Of a stretch of DNA of 64,000 bases, positions 49,294 through 57,720 are shown one piece after another. The stretch covers positions 434,001 through 498,000 of the forward strand of contig JACKLP010000002.1 of NCBI GenBank assembly GCA_024235875.1, in the 5' to 3' direction. The notes under the pieces are model-generated. The model was given only the letters and a program-made list of their open reading frames with translations, was not told the DNA's origin and made no database searches. This stretch comes from Burkholderiaceae bacterium. GTDB taxonomy: Bacteria; Pseudomonadota; Gammaproteobacteria; Burkholderiales; Burkholderiaceae_E. Position 1 is the first letter of the stretch; the number at the start of each line of letters is the position of its first letter. The translations under genes and the position numbers were made by a program.

Positions 49294-51626
49294 TCCGGAT
49301 GGGCGCGGCCGACGGCTGGCAAGGCGGCGGATTCGTCCAGAAGGGTGTCCTCGTCGTCGGCGTCGACCTGTCGCGCTTGGGCCTGGTAGAGCCGGTAGTA
49401 GGCACCCTGGCGCGCCATCAGTTCCTCATGCTGCCCGACCTCGACGATCTCGCCACCGTCGAGCACGACCAGACGGCTCGCGCGGCGCAAGGTGCTGAGT
49501 CGATGCGCGATCGCGATTGTCGTGCGTCCCTGCACGAGGTTGTCGAGCGCCTTCTGGATTTCTTTCTCGGTGGCGGTATCGACCGCCGAGGTCGCCTCGT
49601 CGAGGATCAGGACCTTCGGATCGATCAGCAGCGCGCGGGCGATCGAGATTCGCTGGCGCTCGCCGCCCGAGAGCGTCTGTCCGCGCTCGCCGACCAGGGA
49701 ATCGTAGCCTTGCGGCAGGCGCAAGATGAACTCATGAGCGTTCGCGGCGCGCGCCGCCGCCACGATCTCGGCCCGGCTCGCATCGGGTCGCCCGTAGGCG
49801 ATGTTCTCGGCGATCGAGCCGAAGAACAGGAAGGGCTCCTGCAACACGACGCCGACATGGCGTCGGAACTCGGCGATGGGCAGCGAGCGTACGTCGACGC
49901 CGTCGACCCGGATCGAGCCCTCGGCCACGTCGTAGAAGCGGCAGATCAGGTTCACCAGCGTGCTCTTGCCCGAGCCGCTATGCCCGACCAGGCCGATCAT
50001 CTCGCCCGGCTCGATGGCCAGGTCCACCGAGCGCAGGACCTGTCGGCTTCCGTAGCGGAATCCCACGCCGTCGAGGTCGATGCGGCCCTCGACCTGGGTC
50101 AGGTGTACCGGATCCGCCGGCTCGGGCACGCTCGATACATGGTCGAGGATGTCGAATATCCGCTTGGCACCCGACGCGGCCTTCTCGGTGAACGAGACGA
50201 TCCGGCTCATCGAGTCGAGCTTGGTGTAGAAGCGACCGATGTAGGTGAGGAAGGCGGTGAGCACGCCCACCGTGACCTGGTCGTGGGCCACCATCCAGAT
50301 CCCGAACGCCCAGACCACCAGCAGGCCGACCTCGGTGAGCAGCTCGACGGTTGGCGAGAACAGGGCCCAGAGCCGATTGACGTGATCGTTGACTTCGACG
50401 TTGTGGCGGTTGGCATCGCGGAAGCGATCGGATTCGCGCTTCTCCTGCGCGAACGCCTTGACGACGCGGATGCCCGGGATCGTGTCGGCAAGCACGTTCG
50501 TCACCTCGCCCCAGATCCGGTCGACCTTCTCGAAGCCGTAGCGCAGCCGGTCGCGCACCAGGTGGATCATCCAGGCGATGAACGGCAGCGGGACCAGCGT
50601 GGCCAGCGCCAGCCACGGATCGATGTAGAACAGGATGCCGGCGGTCATCACGATCAGCAGCAGGTCGGTCGCGAAATCCAGTAGCTGCACCGACAGGAAC
50701 AGATTCAGCCGGTCGGTCTCGGCGCCGATTCTCGCCATCAGGTCGCCGGTGCGCTTGCCCCCGAAATAGGCCAGCGAGAGCCGCAGGAGATGATCGAACG
50801 TGGCCGCGCGCAGGTCGGCTCCGATGCGCTCGCTCACCAGCGCCAGCATGTAGGTGCGAGCCCACCCCAGCCCCCAGGCCAGCAGCGCGGCGACGAGCAG
50901 GCCGCCCAGGTACAGGGCGACCAGCATGGTGTCGATCGGCTTGCCGTTCTGGTGCGGGATCAGGATGTCGTCCATCAGCGGCATCGTCATGTAGGGCGGC
51001 ACCAGCGTCGCGGCCGTGGAGAGCAGCGTCAGCACGAATCCCACCAACAACTTGCCGCGGTAGGGGCGCGCGAATCGCCACAGCCGAAACAGGGTGCGCG
51101 TGGACGGCGATTCGTCTTCGCGACTCTCGCAGCGCGGGCATTCGTCGCTGCCCGCCGGCAGTGCCTGCCGGCATGTCTCGCAGGTGGCCGGTGGCGCGGC
51201 ATCGGCCCGGCCCGTTGGGGCGGCGGCCGCATTCGAGGCCCGGAAAGACTCGATGAGCCGGTTGACCGCCGGCTGCGCCGCGAGCGTATAGCGCCAGTGC
51301 GCGAGGCGTTCGTCGGGCCCCATCAGCTCGAGGTGCCCGACGCCGGAATAATCGCGGCACTCGAGCGACTGCGTCGGTCCCATCGGCCATGCCCGCCAAT
51401 GGGTCTCGCCTTCCTGGCAGGCCAGCAAGTGTCCGCGGGTCAGCGCGACGATTCCTCGCGCGAAGTTCAGCCCCTCGTCGAGGTCGGTCTCGACGAAGGC
51501 CAGCAGAGGGTGCCCCCCCGGCAGCGGCCCGAGCGCGTGCCAACGCGACGGCAAGCCCGGCGCCGCCGTGGCATCCGCCCGGGTGGAATCGGTGACATTC
51601 GTCACATCGGTTGAATATTGATTCAT
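49290..51626 (-). CDS. ABC exporter fused permease/ATPase, cyanophycin-associated
   Basis: A 778-residue half-transporter. Residues 1-140 form a soluble domain (SRWHALGPLPGGHPLLAFVETD), followed by a zinc ribbon with Cys149, 152, 163 and 166, six transmembrane helices (about 200-470) and an ATPase domain with GHSGSGKS, LSGGERQRISIARALL and VLILDEATSAVD. The layout resembles MsbA-like exporters with an added N-terminal sensor. The gene diverges from cphA' across 225 bp. The N-terminal domain and the co-occurrence with DUF1854 and cyanophycin genes mark it as the cyanophycin-associated subfamily; what it exports is not known. Confidence 0.88.
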   Translation of the reverse strand: MNQYSTDVTNVTDSTRADATAAPGLPSRWHALGPLPGGHPLLAFVETDLDEGLNFARGIVALTRGHLLACQEGETHWRAWPMGPTQSLECRDYSGVGHLELMGPDERLAHWRYTLAAQPAVNRLIESFRASNAAAAPTGRADAAPPATCETCRQALPAGSDECPRCESREDESPSTRTLFRLWRFARPYRGKLLVGFVLTLLSTAATLVPPYMTMPLMDDILIPHQNGKPIDTMLVALYLGGLLVAALLAWGLGWARTYMLALVSERIGADLRAATFDHLLRLSLAYFGGKRTGDLMARIGAETDRLNLFLSVQLLDFATDLLLIVMTAGILFYIDPWLALATLVPLPFIAWMIHLVRDRLRYGFEKVDRIWGEVTNVLADTIPGIRVVKAFAQEKRESDRFRDANRHNVEVNDHVNRLWALFSPTVELLTEVGLLVVWAFGIWMVAHDQVTVGVLTAFLTYIGRFYTKLDSMSRIVSFTEKAASGAKRIFDILDHVSSVPEPADPVHLTQVEGRIDLDGVGFRYGSRQVLRSVDLAIEPGEMIGLVGHSGSGKSTLVNLICRFYDVAEGSIRVDGVDVRSLPIAEFRRHVGVVLQEPFLFFGSIAENIAYGRPDASRAEIVAAARAANAHEFILRLPQGYDSLVGERGQTLSGGERQRISIARALLIDPKVLILDEATSAVDTATEKEIQKALDNLVQGRTTIAIAHRLSTLRRASRLVVLDGGEIVEVGQHEELMARQGAYYRLYQAQARQVDADDEDTLLDESAALPAVGRAHPE

Positions 51627-51851
51627 CGAAGATTCGCGTGCGAAGGCCCGATGGGGCGGCGCGGAGCGAAGCGTATCATTGGCGGCTCGGCATCAGCCCG
51701 CTCGGTCGCGGACCGGCCTGGCAGCGGGTAGCGCCCGGTGGTGCGGCCGAACCTGCCGCGCCACGGCGCTTGTCGGTATCGCGCCAGGCATTGTCGGCGA
51801 ATTTCGCGCTTGAACGTTGTTGGCCTTTCTGGGGCCGCCGGCCGAGGCATC

Positions 51852-54029
51852 ATGGGACACAAGTCGATCGAAATCCTGCGAGTCACGCACTTGCGTGGCC
51901 CGAACATGTGGACCTACCGTCCCGTCCTCGAGGCGCTCGTCGACATCGGCGATCTCGAGGACTTCCCTTCCAATCTCATCCCGGGCTATCCGGAGCGGCT
52001 GGCGGCGATGCTGCCCAGCCTGGTCGAGCACCGCTGCAGCTACGAAGAGCGCGGGGGTTTTCTGCGCCGCCTCCAGGAAGGCACCTGGCCCGGCCACGTG
52101 CTCGAGCATGTCACGCTCGAGTTGCAGGCGCTGGCCGGGATGCCGTCGGGCTTCGGGCGCGCGCGCGAGACCTCGACCCGTGGCGTCTACAAGGTCGTCG
52201 TGCGCGCGTTCCAGGAGGAAGTCGCCCGAACGGCGCTCCAGATGGCACGCGACCTGGTCATGGCCGCCATGGAAGCGCGTCCGTTCGACGTATCGGAAGC
52301 CGTCGATACCCTGCGCGAGCAGGTCGACGACTACGCGCTCGGCCCGAGCACCGCGGCGATCGTCGATGCGGCGGACGACCGGGACATCCCGTCGATCCGG
52401 CTCAACGACGGCAACCTGGTGCAGCTCGGCTTCGGCTCGCGCCAGCGACGGATCTGGACCGCCGAGTCGGACCGCACCAGCGCGATCGCCGAAGGGGTGT
52501 CCATGGACAAGGCGCTGACCAAGTCGCTGCTCAGAAGCTGCGGGGTGCCGGTGCCCGATGGCCGCGAGGTCGACAGCCTCGAAGACGCCTGGGCGGCGGC
52601 ATGCGAGATCGGTCTGCCGGTCGTGGTCAAGCCGACCGACGCCAACCATGGCCGGGGCGTGTCCATCGACCTCACGACGCGCGATCAGATCGACGTCGCC
52701 TACCCCGCGGCGCTCGAAGAGGGCAGCGCGGTGATGGTCGAGCGCTACGTGCCCGGCGAAGAGCATCGCTTGCTGGTCGTCGGCGGCAAGCTGGTGGCGG
52801 CCGCGCGCGGCGAGACGGCCTGGGTCGAGGCGGACGGGCAATCGAGCATCGCCACCTTGATCGATACGCAGCTGAACTCCAGCCCGCGGCGTGGCGACGC
52901 CACCGAGTGCCCGCTCTATCCGATCGAGCTCGATGCGGGCACCCGCCTGGAGCTGTCCCGGCAAGGCTTTGTGCCCGAATCGGTCCCGCCACGGGGCGAG
53001 CGCGTGCTGATCCAGCGAAAAGGCAATCTGGCCTACGACGTCACCCACCTCGTGCATCCGTCGACTGTCGAGCTCGCGGCGCTCGCGGCGCGGGTCGTGG
53101 GGCTCGACATCGCCGGGCTCGACCTGCTCGCCGACGACATCTCGAAGCCGCTCGAAGCACAGGGCGGGGCGATCGTCGAGGTCAATGCGGGGCCCGGGCT
53201 GGACATTCACCTGCACCCCGCCGAGGGCCCCGGCGCGCCGGTCGGCCGAGCGATCGTCGACTACATGATCGCCGACGGCGAAGACGGCCGCATCCCGCTG
53301 GCGGGCATCGCGGGTAGCCACGGCCGCGAGCCCGTGGCCCGGCTGCTCGCCCATCTGCTCCGACAGGATGGCCGGCGGGTCGGCCTGGCGTGCGCCGCGG
53401 GCGTATTCATCGATGAGCGGCGCATCGACGCCCGTCCCGGAAACACCTGGGCCGGCGCGCAGCGCGTGCTGATGAACCGGCTGGTCGATGCGGCCGTACT
53501 CGAGGCCTCGCCATGGAGCATGACGGCCGAGGGCCTGGGCTACGATCGCTGCAGCGTGGCCGTGGTCACCGACATCGACCCGAGCGAGTCGATCGCGGAC
53601 TTCGACATCGCGGGACCGGAGCAGCTCTTCAAGGTCTTGCGAACTCAGGTCGACGTGGTGCTCGAAGATGGCTGGGCCGTGCTCAATGCGACCGACCCGC
53701 TCGTGCTCGAGATGGCCGGGCTGTGTGATGGCGACGTGATCCTCTATGCGCCGAGCCGCGACAACGATGGCTTGGTGGCGCATGTCGAGCAGGGCGGGCG
53801 TGCCGTATACCGTCGCGACGAGGCGGTCGTGCTCGCCGTCAATCGCGACGAGAACATTCTGATCGAGCGGATTCCCGACTCGGTCAGCGACGCGGGCGAC
53901 GCGGTCCCGCCGATGGCCCTGCTCGCGGCGGTCGCCGCGGCCTGGGCGATCGGCCTGGAGCCGGACCTGATTGCCGCCGGACTCGCCACCTACGAAGTGG
54001 CCGTACCGGCTGCGTCGGTCACCGCCTGA
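51852..54029 (+). CDS. cphA': Cyanophycin synthetase-like protein CphA' with inactive Mur-ligase site
   Basis: A 725-residue paralogue of CphA. The N-domain and the ATP-grasp domain look intact (PVVVKPTDANHGRGVSIDL near 255, GGAIVEVNAGPGLDIHL near 438). The Mur-ligase-like domain is degraded: the P-loop GTNGKTT of CphA is GSHGREP from residue 488, and the protein ends about 130 residues early, lacking the C-terminal ligase subdomain. In CphA the ATP-grasp site adds Asp and the Mur site adds Arg, so only one activity should remain, as in cyanobacterial CphA2. It may polymerise beta-Asp-Arg dipeptides or support CphA. The ATG at 51852 starts the conserved region. Confidence 0.9.
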   Translation: MGHKSIEILRVTHLRGPNMWTYRPVLEALVDIGDLEDFPSNLIPGYPERLAAMLPSLVEHRCSYEERGGFLRRLQEGTWPGHVLEHVTLELQALAGMPSGFGRARETSTRGVYKVVVRAFQEEVARTALQMARDLVMAAMEARPFDVSEAVDTLREQVDDYALGPSTAAIVDAADDRDIPSIRLNDGNLVQLGFGSRQRRIWTAESDRTSAIAEGVSMDKALTKSLLRSCGVPVPDGREVDSLEDAWAAACEIGLPVVVKPTDANHGRGVSIDLTTRDQIDVAYPAALEEGSAVMVERYVPGEEHRLLVVGGKLVAAARGETAWVEADGQSSIATLIDTQLNSSPRRGDATECPLYPIELDAGTRLELSRQGFVPESVPPRGERVLIQRKGNLAYDVTHLVHPSTVELAALAARVVGLDIAGLDLLADDISKPLEAQGGAIVEVNAGPGLDIHLHPAEGPGAPVGRAIVDYMIADGEDGRIPLAGIAGSHGREPVARLLAHLLRQDGRRVGLACAAGVFIDERRIDARPGNTWAGAQRVLMNRLVDAAVLEASPWSMTAEGLGYDRCSVAVVTDIDPSESIADFDIAGPEQLFKVLRTQVDVVLEDGWAVLNATDPLVLEMAGLCDGDVILYAPSRDNDGLVAHVEQGGRAVYRRDEAVVLAVNRDENILIERIPDSVSDAGDAVPPMALLAAVAAAWAIGLEPDLIAAGLATYEVAVPAASVTA

Positions 54030-54071
54030 GCGTGCCCTCGTACGCGCATCGATTCCCGGGAACCGGACACC

Positions 54072-56645
54072 ATGGAAATCTCCAGACTCCGCGCGCTTCG
54101 CGGCCCCAATCTGTGGAGCCGCCACACGTCGATCGCGCTGATCGTCACCTGCGCCAGCGGCGAGTGCGCGATCGACGAGATCCCGGACTATGAGCGCCGC
54201 CTGCGGGCCCGCTTCCCGAGGATCGGTGCGATGCGCTCGCTTGGCGTGCGCAGCACGCTGTCGATCGCCCATGCGCTGCAGCATGCCGCGCTCGAGTTGC
54301 AGGCGCAGGCCGGCTGCCCGGTCACCTTCGGGACCACCGTGCCGACGGTCGATCCCGGCGTATACCAGGTCGTCGTCCAATACACCGAAGAGGTGGTCGG
54401 ACGGCTGGCGGTCGAGCTCGCCGAGCAACTCTGCGTCAGCGCGATGCGCGATACGCCCTTCGACCTGGCCGACGCGCTGGCCCGGCTGCGCGCGCTCGAC
54501 GAGGATGTCCGCCCGGGACCGAGCACGGGCTCCATCATCCAGGCGGCGGTCGCGCGCGGCATTCCGTACCGACGACTGACCGAGGGCAGTCTGGTGCAGT
54601 TCGGCTGGGGCAGCCGGCAGCGCCGCATCCAGGCGGCCGAGATCGACGCCACCAGCGCGATCGCCGAATCGATCGCGCAGGACAAGTACCTGACCAAGCG
54701 TCTGCTCGAAGCGGCAGGCGTGCCGGTGCCGCCGGGCCGGCCGGTGCGAGACGTGGACGATGCCTGGGCGGCGATGCAGGAGATTGTCGAGCCGGTGGTG
54801 GTCAAGCCGGTCGATGGCAACCAGGGCAAGGGCGTGACGGTGCGGGTCGAGACCCGGGACCATCTCGAGGTCGCCTATGCGGCCGCGCGCGAGCGCAGTC
54901 GCAAGGTCCTGGTCGAGCGCTTCACGCCGGGCAGCGATTTTCGCTTGCTGGTGGTCGGGGAACGACTGATCGCCGCCGCCCGCCGCGATCCGCCCCACGT
55001 GATCGGAGACGGCCGGCACACGATCGAGCAGTTGATCGACGAGGTCAATCGCGATCCTGCGCGCGGCGACGGGCACGCCACCTCGCTGACCCGGATTCGG
55101 GTCGACGAGATCGCGATCGCGCGGATGAAGCTGCAGGGCTATACCTTGCAGTCGGTGCCGGCGCAGGGGGCGCGCGTCGTGCTGCGAAACAACGCCAACC
55201 TGAGCACCGGCGGCACCGCCACCGATGTCACCGACGATGTTCATCCCGAGCTCGCCGCGCGCGCGGTCGAGGCCGCTCGCATCGTGGGGCTGGACATCTG
55301 CGGCGTGGATGTCGTCTGCCAGACCGAGGCGCGTTCGCTCGAGGACCAGGGCGGCGCGATCGTGGAAGTCAATGCGGCGCCCGGCCTTCGCATGCACCTG
55401 GATCCTTCGTATGGCACGGGCCGTCCAGTGGGCGAAGCGATCGTCGACGAGTTGTACTCACCGGGTGCCGACGGACGCATTCCGATCGTGGCGGTCACCG
55501 GGACCAACGGCAAGACCACCACTGTGCGCCTGATCGCGAGCATCCTGGCGGCCGACGGCCTGCGCGTGGGCTACACGGCCACCGATGGCATCTACGTGGA
55601 CGGGCGGCGCATCGACACCGGCGATTGCAGTGGGCCCAAGAGCGCACGCAACGTACTGCTGCATCCGGATGTCGACGCCGCCGTGCTGGAGACCGCGCGT
55701 GGCGGCATCCTGCGCGAGGGTCTCGGCTTCGACCGTTGCCAGGTGGCCGTGGTCACGAACATCGGGACGGGCGATCACCTCGGGCTGAACTACATCCGCA
55801 CCGTCGAGGAGCTCGCGGTGCTCAAGCGGGTCGTGATCCAGAACGTGGCCGAGGACGGCTATGCGGTGCTCAACGCGGCCGATCCGATCGTCGCGGCCAT
55901 GGCCGATTCCTGCCCGGGCGAGGTGATCCTGTTCGCCGCCGACGCCGAGCACCCGTTGCTGCAGGCACACCGGGCGCAGGGGCATCGCGTGGTCTACCGG
56001 GATGGCGGTGCGATCGTCGCGGCCCAGGGTAGCGACGAGCATCGCGTCGAGCTCGCCCAGGTGCCGGTCACGCGCAACGGCACCGTGCCGTTCCAGGTCG
56101 AGAACGCGATGGCCTCGGTGGCCGCGGCCTGGGCGCTCGGCCTGCCTTGGTCGCATGTCCGAGACGGACTGGCGGCCTTTGTGAACGATGCCGAGAATGC
56201 GCCAGGCCGGTTCAATGTCATGCATTACCGCGGGGCGACGCTGATCGCCGACTACGGCCACAACCCCGACGCGATCTCGGCGCTGGTGGCTGCGGTCGAG
56301 GCGATGCCGGCGCGCCGCCGCAGCGTGGTCATCAGTGGCGCCGGTGATCGGCGCGACGTCGATATCCGCGAGCAGACGCGCATCCTGGGCGATGCATTCG
56401 ACACGGTCGTTCTCTACGAGGACCAGTGCCAGCGCGGCCGGGCCGACGGCGAGGTGATCGCGTTGTTGCGCGACGGATTGACCGAGGCGCGGCGGGCTGC
56501 CGAAGTCCACGAGATCCGAGGCGAGTTCCTGGCCATCGACACGGCGCTGGCGCAGCTTGGCGAGGGGGACGTGTGCCTGATCCTGATCGACCAGGTCGAG
56601 GAGGCGCTGGCCCATATCACGCAGCGATTGAGCGAGGCGGCCTAG
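54072..56645 (+). CDS. cphA: Cyanophycin synthetase CphA
   Basis: An 857-residue enzyme making the storage polymer multi-L-arginyl-poly-L-aspartate. N-domain (residues 1-160), ATP-grasp domain (about 160-470, PVVVKPVDGNQGKGVTV and GGAIVEVNAAPGLRMHL) and Mur-ligase domain with an intact P-loop GTNGKTT at 477-483, ETARGGILREGLGFD and the C-terminal IADYGHNPDAISALV region. Length is close to the usual 870-900. It follows cphA' by 42 nt. No cyanophycinase or isoaspartyl dipeptidase is in the window, so breakdown genes lie elsewhere. Confidence 0.97.
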   Translation: MEISRLRALRGPNLWSRHTSIALIVTCASGECAIDEIPDYERRLRARFPRIGAMRSLGVRSTLSIAHALQHAALELQAQAGCPVTFGTTVPTVDPGVYQVVVQYTEEVVGRLAVELAEQLCVSAMRDTPFDLADALARLRALDEDVRPGPSTGSIIQAAVARGIPYRRLTEGSLVQFGWGSRQRRIQAAEIDATSAIAESIAQDKYLTKRLLEAAGVPVPPGRPVRDVDDAWAAMQEIVEPVVVKPVDGNQGKGVTVRVETRDHLEVAYAAARERSRKVLVERFTPGSDFRLLVVGERLIAAARRDPPHVIGDGRHTIEQLIDEVNRDPARGDGHATSLTRIRVDEIAIARMKLQGYTLQSVPAQGARVVLRNNANLSTGGTATDVTDDVHPELAARAVEAARIVGLDICGVDVVCQTEARSLEDQGGAIVEVNAAPGLRMHLDPSYGTGRPVGEAIVDELYSPGADGRIPIVAVTGTNGKTTTVRLIASILAADGLRVGYTATDGIYVDGRRIDTGDCSGPKSARNVLLHPDVDAAVLETARGGILREGLGFDRCQVAVVTNIGTGDHLGLNYIRTVEELAVLKRVVIQNVAEDGYAVLNAADPIVAAMADSCPGEVILFAADAEHPLLQAHRAQGHRVVYRDGGAIVAAQGSDEHRVELAQVPVTRNGTVPFQVENAMASVAAAWALGLPWSHVRDGLAAFVNDAENAPGRFNVMHYRGATLIADYGHNPDAISALVAAVEAMPARRRSVVISGAGDRRDVDIREQTRILGDAFDTVVLYEDQCQRGRADGEVIALLRDGLTEARRAAEVHEIRGEFLAIDTALAQLGEGDVCLILIDQVEEALAHITQRLSEAA

Positions 56646-56733
56646 GCCGTCGATGGATCCTGTCTTCATGGGATGCTGCAGCGCGATCGACGCGTAGTAG
56701 GATGGACCATCGCTGTTTTCCCGGAGACCTCTT

Positions 56734-56988
56734 ATGTGGAAGCAACTCGGGTTCCGCCTGCCGGCCTCCATGCTCGTGGCCGTCGCCTGTCTGGCGGGCA
56801 TTGCCATCCCGACCGGTGATGCCGCTGCGGCTGAAACCCGGTCCATGGCCGCACCGGGCGATTCGGCCGTGAAATCGGGCGGAAAGAAGAAGCCATCCTC
56901 GACCGGGCCCCGCAACCCACAGGGCCCGACGACCCGTGGCGGTCCGTCCGCGCCGGGCAAGGCCGTGCCTTCCGGTCCCGGCAAGTAA
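56734..56988 (+). CDS. Small secreted Pro/Gly-rich protein
   Basis: An 84-residue protein. A hydrophobic signal peptide (about residues 8-32, ending AAAAETR) is followed by a short, disordered, basic tail rich in Gly, Pro, Ser and Lys (SGGKKKPSSTGPRNPQGPT). There are no cysteines. A GGAGA site lies 6 nt before the ATG. It is the first of three small secreted-protein genes after cphA; its tail is not clearly homologous to the other two, though KKP/GP-rich composition is shared. Function unknown. Confidence 0.6.
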   Translation: MWKQLGFRLPASMLVAVACLAGIAIPTGDAAAAETRSMAAPGDSAVKSGGKKKPSSTGPRNPQGPTTRGGPSAPGKAVPSGPGK

Positions 56989-57012
56989 GCACCGCCTTCG
57001 AAGGAGTCCATC

Positions 57013-57330
57013 ATGAACTCGAATGCCGTGATCCACCACTGCGCGTCGGCCCGCTATCCGGCCAAGGCCCTGCTGGGTCTGGCCCTTCTGGTCATCGCGG
57101 CGAGCGCGGGCGCCCAGACCTGGGTCGCGGCCCAGAAGGGGAACAACTGGGTCGTCAAGAAGGGCAGCACCGAGGTCGCGATGCCCGACGAGAAGACTGC
57201 CCGCCAGACGGCTGGGAAGCTCAGAAAGGCCGAAAAAGGGGCCGAAAAGCGTGCCGGGAAGAGCAGTTCCGACTTCAAGGAGGAACAGACCGGGCCGTGC
57301 AGCAAGCCGTCGCCGAATATCAACTGCTAG
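57013..57330 (+). CDS. Small secreted protein with C-terminal Cys-x8-Cys (member 1)
   Basis: A 105-residue protein of unknown function. A signal peptide ends near residue 34 (ASAGAQ). The mature part reads TWVAAQKGNNWVVKKGS, then MPDEKTARQTAGKLRKAEKGAEK, then a C-terminus CSKPSPNINC. An AAGGAG site precedes the ATG. It is clearly paralogous to the gene at 57423: both have W-x-x-x-K, M-x-DEK-x-AR-Q, KAEK and GPC-x2-P-x-P-x2-NC. The two Cys are the only ones in the mature protein, suggesting a terminal disulfide in the periplasm. Confidence 0.75.
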   Translation: MNSNAVIHHCASARYPAKALLGLALLVIAASAGAQTWVAAQKGNNWVVKKGSTEVAMPDEKTARQTAGKLRKAEKGAEKRAGKSSSDFKEEQTGPCSKPSPNINC

Positions 57331-57422
57331 TTGGGCACCCGATCCGATCCAGGCCGCAGGCATGTGCCGGCCGGCGGGTCGTTGCGGTTCCGGACGCCGA
57401 CAGCCTCGATGGAGATTCCTGC

Positions 57423-57704
57423 ATGAAGCCGAAACAGATCCTGATCACGACGGTCCTGGCGCTGTCGGTGGGCAGTGCCGCGCACGCCGAGTGGACGATC
57501 ACCAAGAATTCATCCTTCATCGGTGGCTATTCGGTCAGCAACGGCAAGGAGACGGTCCGGATGGCCGATGAGAAGGCCGCGAGGCAGGCGGCCAAGGCCT
57601 TGAACAAGGCCGAGAAGAAGGGTGCCAAGTCGGCCAAGGATTCGGGATTCAAGCCCGAGGAGTCCGGGCCCTGTGCGAATCCCCGCCCTGGCATGAATTG
57701 CTAG
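57423..57704 (+). CDS. Small secreted protein with C-terminal Cys-x8-Cys (member 2)
   Basis: A 93-residue paralogue of the preceding gene. Signal peptide to about residue 22 (SAAHAEW), then WTITKNSSFIGGYSVSNGK, MADEKAARQAAKALNKAEKKGAK and the terminal CANPRPGMNC. The ATG at 57423 is chosen since the signal peptide starts there and GGAG lies 9 nt upstream; open frame to 57297 is not coding. The pair probably arose by tandem duplication. Lys-rich helix plus terminal disulfide; function unknown. Confidence 0.75.
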   Translation: MKPKQILITTVLALSVGSAAHAEWTITKNSSFIGGYSVSNGKETVRMADEKAARQAAKALNKAEKKGAKSAKDSGFKPEESGPCANPRPGMNC

Positions 57705-57720
57705 CAGGGTCCCGCTGGCG

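Noticed and set aside
51590..51604. GTGAC-ATTC-GTCAC inverted repeat near the ABC gene start
   Set aside because: It lies inside the 5' coding part of the ABC gene (codons for TNVTDS), so the symmetry is likely to be codon-driven chance.
51693..55397. A very long minus-strand open frame (about 1,230 codons) opposite cphA' and cphA
   Set aside because: It mirrors the third-codon GC bias of the two cyanophycin synthetase genes, contains no recognisable protein motif and no ribosome site; the plus-strand genes carry all conserved domains.
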